DNA of 64,000 nt, from assembly GCA_006503535.1 (NCBI GenBank), contig QYRS01000006.1, positions 3,286,001 to 3,350,000 on the forward strand. Direction: 5' to 3'. Made by a program: the position numbers and the translations under genes. Source of the DNA: Arthrinium phaeospermum. Its lineage: Eukaryota > Ascomycota > Sordariomycetes > Amphisphaeriales > Apiosporaceae. A model generated the notes under the pieces. It worked only from the letters and a program-made list of their open reading frames with translations. It had not been told where the DNA came from and did no database searches. Positions 23,852-34,712 of the stretch are shown here, one piece after another. Each line of letters starts with the position of its first letter. Within the stretch, counting starts at the first letter, position 1.

Positions 23852-24286
23852 AGGGGTAGAGACGGATGTTTTCGTATGGAGGGATACTTCCAGAACGGAC
23901 ATGATTGCAACAGACTGCCTCTCATGGGACCTAATTTGTTTGGTACGAGGGATATTATATTACAGATCATTGATATCCTATTTCAGGTTCCTTACCGAGA
24001 TATTGACTCAAACAAGAGGAGGGCATTGTACCCAATATGCTCGATACTCTCAAAACCCATTCTCGACACGTACGCCTTCCGTAATTTGGCGCAAATTTCT
24101 TAGTAGTACGTCATGCCTGACGAGCTAGTTAAATCGTGAAAAAGGACCACCCACGTGCTGGCAAGACGGCAATATATATGTGGAATGATTTCGTCCACGA
24201 AAATGCATAAATTTCGTCCGACGCACCACATACATACTTACACATCCACGAACCGAAACACTACCATCCGCCCATTCGATTCCAAG
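23852..24286. promoter_or_regulatory. Promoter region of secreted protein 2
   Basis: Contains CACGTG at about 24152 and a TATA-like CAATATATATG about 110 bp upstream of the ATG at 24287, a plausible spacing for a fungal core promoter. No gene in the stretch. Confidence 0.4.
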
Positions 24287-24634
24287 ATGCATTTCACCTT
24301 CACCTCGATCTGCGTCGCGGCCGTGGCCACGGTCCTCGGCACCGCCTCCTCCGCCGTCGCCGTGCCGACCACCGCCCACTCGACGCCGCTGCCCGCCGGT
24401 GCCGCCAATGTCGCCACCCGCTCTGATCTCGCCCAGTCCAGTTACCACATCCCCTGGGGTCGCCGGCAAGCGGGGATCGGGTCGGCCAAGGACGTCGCCG
24501 ACTGTGACGGCGACTTCGCCACCGTCGCCGACTGCGGAAAGGCGTGCGACTGGGACGCCGGTCGCCAGTGCGTCACCACGATCGACGTCAACAGCAGCTC
24601 GGTGAAGACCAGCTGCTGCCGGCGGGTTGATTGA
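24287..24634 (+). CDS. Small secreted Cys-rich protein 2 with dibasic processing site
   Basis: Single exon, 115 residues, strongly G/C at third positions. Signal peptide of about 25 residues (MHFTFTSICVAAVATVLG...) is followed by a pro-region that ends in HIPWGRRQ. The RR pair is a likely Kex2 site. The predicted mature part, about 50 residues starting QAGIGSAK, has six cysteines spaced C-C-C-C-CC, ending TSCCRRVD. That is the same cysteine order as the neighbouring gene at 23466, although sequence similarity is otherwise low. Earlier in-frame sequence upstream lacks coding character, so the ATG after TTCCAAG is preferred. No known domain is recognised; effector or antimicrobial function would be inference. 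Confidence 0.75.
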   Translation: MHFTFTSICVAAVATVLGTASSAVAVPTTAHSTPLPAGAANVATRSDLAQSSYHIPWGRRQAGIGSAKDVADCDGDFATVADCGKACDWDAGRQCVTTIDVNSSSVKTSCCRRVD

Positions 24635-25052
24635 GCACGGACGACCACCGCGGGGTATGAAGAAGAGAAGAACCGGGACGGTTTAAACCATGCCGCCTGT
24701 TTCTCTTCCAAAGAGAGGCCCCGTGCTGGGCAGCGCAGCTCCTGAACGGATGGATGCGTCCAATGCTGCCATTATCAAGGGTAGCATGTCCTAGGAAGTC
24801 GGTCAGGCTGCCCAGATAAAGCTGTAAAGTTCCTTCCGCTGCAGCAAATGGGCCGTCTCCAACACATTATGGGTCTGTCATTGGGTCTGTTATTGGGTCG
24901 GTCATCTATCTTACTACTACACCTAAAACTTGGAGGAGGAAACGCCTGGAATAAAAGCAGCACTCTTTCCCCCCTGTCTTCATCCAACCTTTCTCGGTTT
25001 CCCTTGTTCCCCTGAACCGCAGAGGCCCAAAGCTAGAGAGTTATATGCCATT
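24635..25052. other. Convergent intergenic spacer
   Basis: Lies between the 3' ends of the secreted protein gene (+) and the RDEL protein gene (-). Nothing else seen; it includes a short GGGTCTGTYATTGGGTC direct repeat near 24868-24900. Confidence 0.5.
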
Positions 25053-25989
25053 TCACAACTCATCCCTGACACTGCTGCTGCTGCTACTGCTGCTCGCTGG
25101 CGCCGCCTCGGCCAACTTTAGGCTCTCCACCCGGATCGTGAACTGCATCTCGCGCTCCTGCTTTGCCCGAGTCGGGGTCGTGTGCTCCGTGACCCAGCCC
25201 ACGACGGCGCCGTCCCCCACTTCGGGGGTGTACTTGGCAAGATCGAGTAAGGTATCTTCCACCAGGTTAGCACATTTCCATTCAAAGTTGCTTCTCCCGG
25301 TTCGGGAGGGGAATTGAAAAGAACATACTCGCACAATCGCTGCTCTCAGCCACCCACAGCGGCAGCGTCTCGTAGATGGCGCCCGGCGCAAAGATGACGA
25401 CCTTGTGATCCTTGGGCGCGCGCGCCTTGCGATAGACGGCGAAGAGGCCCTTGCCCGAGAGATCCTCCTTCTTCTTCTCCGCCTTCTTCTGCTCCTCGTC
25501 GCTCGCCCCCTTTTTCGCGTCGGTCTTCTTCTTTTGCTTGGCCTGCTCGTCGATCCAGCCCCGCACGGCCCCCGGCACGTCGTCCCACTCCATCAGCACG
25601 ACGTTGCGGTCGTAGCCGTGCGGGTCCAGGCCGTCCCAGCTGCCGGGGTACTCGCGGCCCTGGAAGAAGGCCTTGAGGCGGTCGGCGTAGGGGCCCAGGC
25701 CCAGCGGCGGGGCCTCTTTGAGGTCGTCGAGCAGGTACTGGTGCGCTTTGAAGGAGCGGGTGGCGCGGCATGAGGGCTTCAGCAGGAGATCAGGGGCGGA
25801 AGCGGCATCTCCTGAGAAGGGGTTACTCCAGCGGAAGTCCTTGGTTGCCGTCGCGGCCCCATGCCCGGTCGGTCGCTCGGTTGCTTGGTTGGGGTTTCCA
25901 AAGCCCACGTTGATACTCTCCTGTCCTGTGGCGGGGCTGCTAAGGATGAATAAGGAGTAGAGGAGAGTGGTTGCAATTTTGGAGGCCAT
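25053..25989 (-). CDS. ER-luminal protein of unknown function with C-terminal RDEL
   Basis: Exons 25989-25329 and 25255-25053 around a 73-bp intron (GTATGT donor, GTGCTAAC branch, GGAAG acceptor; phase 1), 287 residues. An N-terminal signal peptide (MASKIATTLLYSLFILSSPA) and the last four residues RDEL, a KDEL/HDEL-type retrieval signal, place it in the ER lumen. The middle contains a strongly charged Lys/Glu/Asp-rich helix (about residues 150-180) and the conserved-looking blocks SWDGLDPHGYDRNVVLMEWD and VVIFAPGAIYETLPLW. The end of exon 2 is Ser-rich just before VRDEL. I do not recognise the family. It may be a chaperone or quality-control factor, but only the location is supported by sequence. 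Confidence 0.75.
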
Positions 25990-26964
25990 CGTGTCGGTAG
26001 CAGGCGGTACCGCGGGAAGATAGTTCCTACAATGTCTTGTGTGCGGTGGTCGAACAACTACACGAAAGGAGGGGTGCTATAAGACAGGATCTGGCCGCTG
26101 CAATTGAAACATGAATAAACGTCAACTGAGAACAACATTGTGCCAGCAATTCTCTTCTTTAAGAAGCCTGGCAGATGTTGTCTTGTTGTTAACCTGTCCT
26201 TATCGGAGCCGCCCTCCGTATTACCAGATTCGAAGCTCGGCGGCGACGCCTTCAATAGCGAATTGGGCCATGCGGTGCGGAGAAATTGGGGTAGCTCCAC
26301 GTTCAGGGGCTAGGTGCTGTGCGGGGGTTCCTTAATTCGACTTCCTCGTCTTGGCTAGGACCATCATCCATTGTGCATTTCCTGTCATGTATCTCGAAGG
26401 CTATCTCCTTGTTCGAAGGAATTGAGGCTGACTGGCTGGCTGACAGAGTTGCCTTGCGTCGGCTGGCCTAAGCCCCCTGTCGATAACGGAACCTGCTTTC
26501 GTGCATGAGGCCAATTGACGGTTGTGTCGCGATGCGATTGGCAGCTCGATTTTGGAGGTGTCTCAGGGAACAGGGCGAGTGATTGGCTGCGAATTTGGCC
26601 TCGCTGGCTGCGCTAATCGCGAGCAACGCAGATGATGCTGGCGGCTGTTCTACATAAGACGCACTGCGACAGCCTGAAGGGGCAGACTCTAGATTCTTTC
26701 CACCTACTGCTAACTTCCTTACCACCTCGCAGTGCGCTGGATTCGACCGAATATCGCCGCAATTTATATCGTCTTCTTTTGAGTCCGCGGGACTAGTCCC
26801 GCGGCCTCCCCATCCAATCCCAACATCATGATTATCACGTAGCGCGTAGCGAGTCTGCTGCAGTTAGGCGGTTCACGACCTCTTCTGTCCTCGAGGAAGA
26901 TTTCGACGAATTCGGCAGCTATCGAGACAATGGTCCCATCTTTGGAGAATTTTCGTGCACTTCG
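25990..26964. other. Divergent promoter region
   Basis: Between the RDEL protein (-) and the C2H2 protein (+). No gene supported; the longest frames have no domain. Confidence 0.6.
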
Positions 26965-27824
26965 GTGGAAGCAGGGCCTGGCCACGAATGGAGGGTCAAT
27001 CAGCCTGCATTGCGGCCCCCGTCGCATGCTGACTGCATTGATCCAAGTTCTGTAGTTGTCAGTAGCCCCTCCACCACTTATGAGCCGTATTCTGCATCGA
27101 TCGAAAACCGTGGTTTCGACAGCACTACACCCATAGTTCTGGATGACGATATACTAGAAAGCATACAATGCAGTCCTACACAATCTTCACCTATTTCCCC
27201 TGCTCATTCAATCCAACAACTCGAAAATGCCCCCACTTCAACCACCAATTCCCAAGGTACAAGTCCCGAGACCGATCTCAGCCCTGACATAGCACCTTCC
27301 GGCACGGCGTCCCAACTTACCCCGCCGTCAAGCATCTCCACGCCTGGGCTTGTCCATTGTCATTTCAACGGCAATAAATGCCACAAGAGCTTCCCAGATG
27401 ACAGCTCGCTCAGGTTAGTCTAGACACGCGCACTCATTTCGCCTCCAAGCATGTACTCACTTCTGTTCACCCCAGTGACCATATCAACAAACTTCACCGG
27501 CATCTTTGCCAGCTAGGTTGCGAGAACACGGGGTACTCTACGACACGCGACCGTGACCGGCATCACAACACGCAGTTGCACAAGGATTTCTCCAATGCCG
27601 ACATCCTTGACCACCATGAATACCGCTGTGCCTGCGGGTTCGCGATTTCTCGACGCGACAACTATCTACGGCATGTGCGGTCATGTATGTCCACGCAAAG
27701 CTCTACCTACACATGCGGCAACTGTGGTATTGGGAAGCACGATATCAAAGAAGAGCATCTGGCGCACCTTGAACATTGCCAGAAACGTCGTGGGAGAAAA
27801 CGACATAAAATCTCGAGTAGGTGA
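26965..27824 (+). CDS. C2H2 zinc-finger protein
   Basis: Exons 26965-27413 and 27476-27824 with a 62-bp intron (GTTAGT donor, CCCAG acceptor; phase 2), 265 residues. The N-terminal 130 residues are Ser/Thr/Pro-rich and acidic, as in activation or linker regions. After about residue 135 come C2H2-type modules: CHFNGNKCHKSFPDDSSL continuing across the splice junction to DHINKLHRH, then CQLGCENTGYSTTRDRDRHH, then CACGFAISRRDNYLRHVRSC and CGNCGIGKHDIKEEHLAHLE. The tail is basic (KRRGRKRHK), a likely nuclear signal. Spacing in the later fingers is irregular. It is probably a DNA- or RNA-binding regulator; no target is evident. The start could lie in an unseen upstream exon. Confidence 0.7.
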
Positions 27825-28883
27825 TTATATTGGGGGACATGATTGTATGCATTTGCTAGGAAACGTTTTTCTGGATTCGCCCTGTCTGGTTAGGTGCTTG
27901 CCCACAAGAAAAGAAGTTGTCCAGCGTCAAAAGGATGACCGACCTCGGACCAGGCAAACTTCTGTGAGGCGGGCACTTGACAAGTGACTCGGCCGTGGGT
28001 ACTTCGTTCGGGTCTGCCGAAAAGGAGAGGAGAACGTGGTACCATAGCTGCACAGAGCTTCTACGGTTCGGATGATCAAGGCCGTGAGGGCAAAGCGAAG
28101 GAAAACAGGTTCATTTGTTATTTCCTTCATGCAGTGGTATTTTGCAGTTTTTTTTTCCTGCGGGCTCGTTCTGCGGCTTTTTTTTCTGCAATTACCTTCT
28201 GCAGTTCCATCCACAGGTGTGCAGGCACGTTCCGTGTCAACCCCCCCCCCCCCCCCCCCCCCCCCCCCTTCTGGGGATTGGGCCAGCATATGGAGTACTG
28301 GACTGTTATCAATTATGTCAGGGTTTGCATTTTATATTTGGTTTTATGTTTTAGCTTTATATATAGAATAGTCTGCTATACGCTGAATGATTGAGACCGC
28401 TTTGATCGTATTCGACATTTTCAGGGGCTACAAGTATTACGTATATGATGATCTCAGGTGATTTCAGGTACACAGATACGTAAGAAAGTGGGCCAGTGAG
28501 TGTGTTAGTGGACGGACGTTCAGTCATGAATGGGAATCAGTATTGATGTACGTAGGCAGATCCCGGATGTCTGTCCTCATTGCTCGTAATTATATCCTGG
28601 ACCTCTCAGCTACAATGATTGATATGTTAAATTATGACGCTAAGCTCCTATCGGCCCTGTCAGCTACATGAATAGATGACCAATAAGAGATTCCAACTGC
28701 CAATTGGCCTCAAGGCTCTGTGCAGTGCGGGGTTTGGTTTCATAGCTTACAGCCTGAAGACAAACCTGTAAGCATATAATTATGCCTTTTCTTTACTTGC
28801 GATTTATGCAGCCAGTCGCGAATTCTTAATCATATTTGAGTATTTTCCACACCTCGATTGCCCAAAAAGTGTTTGGAAAGGAA
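27825..28883. other. Intergenic, contains long poly-C tract
   Basis: No supported gene. A+T-rich after 28280. Besides the 28-base C run, GGCTTTTTTTTC-like pyrimidine runs occur at 28150-28190. Confidence 0.6.
28241..28268. repeat. Homopolymer C tract, 28 bases
   Basis: Twenty-eight consecutive C (G on the other strand), not within a supported gene. A second, 20-base C run occurs at 50330-50349. Confidence 0.9.
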
Positions 28884-30128
28884 ATGATGCCCAAACAGAG
28901 AGGTTTTGACGGAGATGAATATTCTTCGCTACGTCTTCCATATACCTCGCGGCACAGCCTGCCCGGTCACTCTTATCGAGGTTTGCAGCGTGGCCAGGCT
29001 CGAGCATATCCGGTCGCCGATTCCGATACGTAAGCAAATGTCCCCTCAAACATACCTATTCATGGCCCGTTATCAGGACCCAGTCTTATAGACAGAATTG
29101 GCAGTGAAACCGCCAGGATTGATTGCGATGAGTTCTATTCAGTCAAGCAGAGACTGAACAATGCCGAGAGAGAACACCTGATCGCCTACGAGTCTCACAT
29201 CGGTGCGATCCTTGGAGGTCAATTCCGCCTGGGCCCGATCGTTCGCGAGGAAGGCTGGGACAAAAGAGTGTATGCGATTCAGCCACTCACGAGTCCTCAT
29301 TGGGATCTGGAAGCCACAGCGTTCCGCTTCGTGGGGCTGCCCAAAAAGCTCCTAGAGTCTCGGAAGAGACAACTCGGTCGACTGAGAGCTCGGAGCTTAT
29401 GCCAAATTGACCAATCTGGCATGAAGTTTGTCGTCCATGAGCCACGAAATCCGCCTGTGTTGTCTGAAAACGCCCCGTCTTGTACTGGGAAGTTCGAGCT
29501 TGATCTATCCCAATTCCCTGGACTGATGTCTCCTGATAACACTGCTACTTCTTCAGCGAGAGAAAGCTCGAGCCAAGACACATTGGAATCTCCTGCAGAA
29601 GAAACCAAGCCATGTGGCAACACTATGGAGTCCATATGGGTTGCTGTACCTGAGGGTTCCCACGAAATCAACGAGGGGTGTAAGGCGAGCGAATTTCACC
29701 CAAGTGACGGCGATGAATGTATGACAAAAAGACCCAGAAGAAAGAGACGCCATGGAAAGTCAAAGAGCAGTCGGAAAGAGCCTCCCCTGAGGGTCCAAAT
29801 ATCGACCGAAGCCTCAGGTTCTTCCCGACATCGTTGTCGGCCAAAACACGCACAGGATTTATCAGAAGTTCTCATTGATTCAAAGCAATATCTGGACAAA
29901 CTATCTGCTTACATTGACGTACATCTTGAAGGCAGAATTAGGATGCTGAAATGGTGGGCTGTGGCAGCAGGAATCGATGAGGTCCAAGATTTTCGCCATC
30001 TGGATGATGAGGCCTCATACATCAAACATTCTATGGAATCGGCGACTGCTTATCTGATTAGAGTCGTCTCGAAAATTGAGGAGGCATGGGAATGGCAGTG
30101 CTATCTAGAAAAGTCTAGCCAAGATTAG
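28884..30128 (+). CDS. Conserved-type hypothetical nuclear protein
   Basis: Exons 28884-29029 and 29084-30128 with a 54-bp intron (GTAAGC donor, CCCAG acceptor; phase 2), 396 residues. The junction reads DSDTLIDRIGSETARID. A nearby alternative acceptor (TATAG at 29091) is out of phase with this exon 1. The first 190 residues include HIGAILGGQFRLGPIVREEG and EATAFRFVGLPKKLLESRKR, a pattern I associate with uncharacterised fungal proteins. The middle is Ser/Glu-rich. KRPRRKRRHGKSKSSRK (about residue 265) is a strong nuclear-localisation-type cluster. The C-terminal 90 residues are predicted helical (KWWAVAAGIDEVQDFRHLDD). No function is assigned. Confidence 0.65.
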
Positions 30129-31155
30129 GAGTCTTTGGGCGCCAGGTATGCCACGGAAACCTACTAAGGAGATATTTTATCTGTTGACACTTCGCTCCTG
30201 TATTCTTCTGATGTACTATTGGTTTTTGGAATGATCCATCTTATCTTAACACAACTCCTCACATGAAGTATTGAAATGCTGTTGATTTGAAATTGAGCCG
30301 CTAGTTGTTGTGTTCTCAATATCGGAGATCATCGGTTGTAACACGCTGCTTGGCCAAGGTTTCCGGAAGGAAGCTCAAGCTGTGAAGGAGTCCTGTTCCG
30401 GGAGGATTGCACCCAACCCCTTCGGGTCTATAATACCCTGGAGGCGAGTCAATGCACCACTTAGCTATGCTGGAATCGTCGCATTGCACACAATATCGAC
30501 AAAATCATGTCATTCTATGATATATAACAGTAGACTTTGGACGAAAAGCGCGATCAAACGACTAGAAAATTATCTCTCTCCTGTCTCGTATTTATCAGTG
30601 TGGTATTTCTAATACATCGCGTAGATGAGTCACTGGTAATGTGACCAAGTGAGGTACCTTCAGCATTAGATGGTTCGAATCCCGATTCGCAAAATCACAC
30701 AGAGATCCTCTTTTCTTCTTTTGTTGTAAAAAGGAGTTTAAACCAACCGGACCAAGACGTGGGGATGAGACAGTCTCATATTCCGTCTGGTTAGACTCTG
30801 AGACTTGTGAGACATGCAGATGTTCAGGGCAATGGTTCCTGACTATATCAGCACCACTGAAACGGGGGATCGACACACAACATAAACAACGGGCCTGGCC
30901 GCTCAAATCTCGAGCACTTTTCGAATTTACTAATGGTTCCTGCCCGTGGGATAAGACCCCTCCGGAGTGCTAGAAGTGCCAGAAAGTTACGGTTTCGCTG
31001 AACACGACAGGCCTCATCAAACGCTTTCCACACAAGAAGCGTCCATAATTAATCTGCGGCCATACATATACGCTGCCCTGGAATTACAAAAGCGGGCTCT
31101 AGCTTGGCCACCTCTTGGCTACTCTCCATATCAATTGACAGCCAATCTACACACG
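30129..31155. other. Intergenic; faint tRNA-like relic
   Basis: No supported protein gene. At about 30620-30690 there is a B-box-like GGTTCGAATCCCG and a perfect GTCAC..GTGAC stem like a D-arm, but no pairing acceptor or anticodon stems could be built, so it is not called as a tRNA. Confidence 0.45.
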
Positions 31156-33041
31156 ATGGGTGCGCTGGACGTCTTCTTCCCAGCGGCGTTGATGCCCTCA
31201 TGGGTTACCTTTCTACTGGTCCCGGCCGCGACATACCTGGCCGTGATCTTCTACAGATTGACGTTTCATCCGCTGGCGGGATTCCCAGGCCCCAAGATTG
31301 CAGCATGCACGGGTCTCTATGAAGCGTACTACCAATGTTTCAAGGAGGGTGGAGGCCGTTACTGGGTCGAGGTTGAGCAGATGCACCGACAATACGGTAA
31401 GAACTCCCCCAGAATTATTGCTACAGACCTCTAGTTGTCTCATACACTCTCGCATCTAATTATTAGGCCCCATTGTCCGCATCAACCCCCGCGAGGTGCA
31501 CATCTCGGACTCGCAGTGGAACGACGTGTACAAGTACTCGTCCAAGGCGTCGAAGCCCAAGTGGTTCTACTTCCGCTTCTTCGGCAAGTTCCCCAGCACC
31601 AACGTGGCCGAGTCGCACGAGCTGCACCAGCTGCGGCGCGGGCCCCTCAACACCTACTTCGCCTCCTCCAACATCCAGAAGTACATCCCCATGGTCACGT
31701 CGCTGATCGACAAGCTCGTCGACCGCGTGCACGCCCTCGAGGGCCGCCCCGTCAGCCTGAGCGACGCCTACCGCTGCCTCGCCACCGACGTCGCTACCGG
31801 CTTCGCCTTCGGCAAGCCCTTTGGCAACTTGGACGAGCCCACCTTTGACCGCGAGTTCAACTTGAGCGTTCGCACCGTCGTCAAGGTCAGCACCTTCAGT
31901 CGCCATGCCTACGGTCTGCTGTTGCCGGTCTTGCACAGTATGCCCGAGCGCTTCGCCCGGAAGATGAACCCGGCCTTCGGGAGAGTCAAGTGGTTGATGG
32001 AGGTAAGAAATACCTTGCACAATACTCTGTGTCTCGGCATAACAAGGAATTGAGATTTACTGACATGCGACAGACCATGCAATCCTGCGTGCGCCGATCG
32101 ATGGACAAGCCCATCGCCGCCCCGGGCACGAACCCGGACGTGGTGCAGACGCTGATGGCGTCGAACCTGCCGGCGCACGAGAAGACGTTCCCGCGGCTCT
32201 TCTCGGAGACGCGCAGCGTCATCATGGCCGGGACGGAGACGACGGGCAGCCTGCTGGTGGCCATCACGGCCTACGTCCTCAACCACCCGGACAAGATGGA
32301 GAAGCTGCGCGCGGAGCTCGGCCAGGCCGAGAAAGCCAAGGGCGGCGCCGCCCTGCAGTACTCGGATATCCGGGAGCTGCCCTACATCACGGGAGTCGTC
32401 AATGAGGGCCTGCGCCTGGCGAACCCCACCCCGACGCGCTTGCCCCGGACTTGCCCGGACCAGGATCTGACGTATGGGAGTTATGTGATACCCAGAGGCG
32501 TAAGTTTCCTTCCTGTTTTCTTCTTGTTTCCACCATAAAGTGCAAAGTTACCTTCAAACTGTACAAGGCTCTGGTTGGAGCCACAAACATGCCCGCCCCC
32601 CTTTTCCCTCTCGACCCCACAGTGGCTGAAGTGTACCTACTTCAACGAAAACTAATCTTTTCGGTGACGGGTTTAATACAGACCACCATCTCGACCTGCG
32701 TGCAAGACGTGCACAACGACCCCGCCATCTTCGACTCCCCCGCCGAGTTTCGGCCGGAGCGGTGGACGGACCCCAAGGAGCGGCGGCGGCTGAACCGGTA
32801 CCTGCTGCCGTGGGGCCGGGGGATGCGGCTGTGCCTGGGCATGGAGCTGGCTACCATCGACACGTACATGACGGTCGCGCGCCTCTTCAGCCCGAGCTGC
32901 CCCTTCCGCCTGCGCCTGCACGACACCCGCGACGAGGACTGGAAGATCTACCACGAGTTCTTCTCCGGGTTTCCCAAGGGCAAGGGGCTCGAGGTCATGG
33001 TCACCCCGTCGTCGGACAGCGGCAGCAAAATGATGTACTGA
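31156..33041 (+). CDS. Cytochrome P450 monooxygenase (CYP58-like class)
   Basis: Four exons: 31156-31396, 31467-32002, 32074-32499 and 32682-33041 (introns 70, 71 and 182 bp; phases 1, 0, 0), 520 residues. An N-terminal membrane anchor ([18 protein letters not shown]) is followed by the proline hinge [13 protein letters not shown]. Microsomal P450 motifs follow in order: [14 protein letters not shown], the I-helix AGTETTGS, the K-helix ExxR in NEGLR, the PERF-type FRPERW and the heme loop [11 protein letters not shown] with the Cys thiolate ligand. The loop has Trp where Phe is usual. The hinge and YGPIVRINP region resemble trichodiene-oxygenase-like (CYP58 and relatives) fungal P450s. Reaction: O2-dependent hydroxylation with a CPR partner on the ER; substrate unknown. 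No terpene synthase, PKS or transporter lies nearby, so cluster membership is not supported. Confidence 0.93.
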
Positions 33042-33913
33042 GATCGCTCGGTGAGGGGAAGAAAATGGGGACGAAAGTGGGAGGGTTGGAAGTAGCTTGG
33101 TTGATGGGGTTGTCGGATGTGGCGTCAGAGAATGGGTTTAGTTTATCTTATTAGTAGATCCGAGCCGGTGTCGCTCAGGTTAGCTTCCCAAGTCTTTGGT
33201 TATAGCAGAGTGGACCTTGATTTGAAGTGAACTAGTCCGTACAAGTAAAGACAGATCTGGACCTTGAATTAGCTGCATCGTGAACTGTCGAGGTTGAGCT
33301 TCCATTATTCTCGAAATACCCCATGCTTTCTTCGAAAGTAGTAGGGAATAGAACCTGACTAGGGGCGGTAGCTCATCAGACCCTTGGTAGTGACAAAGCA
33401 ACCCCGAGATGCACAGCACAGTAAAGAACGGTTCGGACAAGCTCGCCAATCAAGGATGAGCAAGTTGATGTAGCTAAAAGGAAAAGCCATTTCGAAATCC
33501 GGGTTTTCCTTAAACGTTAGTAAACCCAGACCAACTCGTACCCAACTGTCTCTGAACTCGCCCAAACCCTGGACCGGCCAGCAAGGTGAGTGGCTCCCTC
33601 CCATGTATTCAAAAAAGAGTTTTCCACCAGTCGGTATCAGAAAAGAAAGAATTTCTTCGTCTCTCTCTTTTGGTTACTCTAGATGCCTGTATTAAAGAAT
33701 GCCTTCCTTGCTTCTCTGCTCTGCGTAAAACCTCTCAATCTGCATCCTCACCTTTCTCGCCTCGCATTCTATATTTATCTACTCAATCACACTTTCTACT
33801 CAAGCGCACCCTCCACTCAAGCGCATCCATTCACCTGGGCAACCATCCGTCTCCCTCTTGTGCACACGCATCCACCAAACCACCATCCCCAGCCCCCGAC
33901 TCGAATCATCACA
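33042..33913. other. Promoter region of secreted protein 3
   Basis: Between the P450 3' end and the secreted protein gene. The last 250 bp are CT/CA-rich with TATTTATCTACTC, as in fungal secreted-protein promoters. No gene supported. Confidence 0.5.
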
Positions 33914-34120
33914 ATGCTCTTCAACATCCGCAACGCGATCATCGCCTCGCTGGTGGCCCTGACCGCGATGGCTCCCGGTGCCCTCGCCGCCCCCCTCAAA
34001 CCCATCCATATCGAAAGCGACGACACAGCCCCCCACAACGAAACGGTGGCGGTGCGAGGGCTCAAGCCCAACCCCCCAAAGTACTGGTGCATGGTCAACG
34101 GTCCCCAGCCCCTGTGCTGA
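33914..34120 (+). CDS. Small secreted protein 3, with coding-like sequence after an in-frame TGA
   Basis: ATG at 33914 in good context (TCACAATG) opens a 68-residue frame with a signal peptide (MLFNIRNAIIASLVALTAMA, cleavage near ALAAP) and a mature part ending WCMVNGPQPLC, then TGA at 34118-34120. The same frame continues open for another 71 codons to TAA at 34336. That part has strong third-position G/C bias, hydrophilic protein-like composition (ENPKNAFVEVEEAARAIRDA) and two further cysteines. So the gene is either a short secreted peptide, a nonsense allele of a 140-residue four-cysteine protein, or read through at the TGA. The context TGA-A lacks the TGA-CTA readthrough signal. No in-phase intron removing the TGA was found. 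Family not recognised. Confidence 0.6.
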   Translation: MLFNIRNAIIASLVALTAMAPGALAAPLKPIHIESDDTAPHNETVAVRGLKPNPPKYWCMVNGPQPLC

Positions 34121-34336
34121 ATCGGCCGGCGTGCCAGGACCGAGAATCCGAAGAACGCGTTTGTCGAGGTGGAGGAGGCGGCCCGCGCCATCCGAGATGC
34201 CGACGCGGGGGTATTAGTGGATGTCGGTGGGCCCTGGGACCGGTCCATGTGCGATCTCGACCATGTGTTCGAGGGCGGGAAGAAGTTTCACGGTCTCGAG
34301 CCCCGAAGGGAAATTTTATGTCTGGTGCCGTTGTAA
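34121..34336 (+). pseudogene. In-frame coding-like extension downstream of the TGA
   Basis: Seventy-one codons in frame with the secreted protein gene at 33914, ending EPRREILCLVPL and TAA. G/C dominates third positions and the composition is that of a soluble protein, unlike ordinary 3' untranslated sequence. It adds two cysteines to the two in the upstream mature part. Confidence 0.5.
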
Positions 34337-34712
34337 CCACCTGACCCGTTGCGTCGTGTGAAGGGGAGGGAGGGAGGGAGGGAGGGAGTGCGCGCGGCGA
34401 CACCGGATACCGACACAGACCAGCGCCGGAGCTACGATGGATTATTTCTTTGCTTGTCCTGAGGGGACCCGAGCAGTTGTTTTTGGTTTTCCTGTCGTCC
34501 AAAGCGGCCGGCCGATTTTGCTTTTGACTTGATCATCTGGTCAGTCTGGGCCGAGACGATTCTGGCTAGTCTATTACACATGTTTATACCCTTCTTAACT
34601 TTTTACTGTCTAATCAACTACCACGACTCAAGCTTTCACTCTTTTATTTTTACTTATTTATCCAATCGCCATTCTGGCATACGACTCCAGAGTCCCGAGA
34701 ACCACCCGTCTT
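34337..34712. other. Convergent spacer with (GGGA)n microsatellite
   Basis: Contains about six GGGA units at 34364-34388, then T-rich sequence. It lies between the 3' ends of the secreted protein gene (+) and the GPI-protein gene (-). Confidence 0.6.

Noticed and set aside
30600..30690. Possible tRNA gene (B-box GGTTCGAATCCCG and a D-arm-like hairpin)
   Set aside because: Acceptor, anticodon and T stems do not pair; at best a relic.
34091..34137. Intron that would remove the in-frame TGA of secreted protein 3
   Set aside because: The candidate GTCAAC donor and CCAG acceptor join exons out of frame with the downstream coding-like sequence, and the intron would be only about 47 bp.
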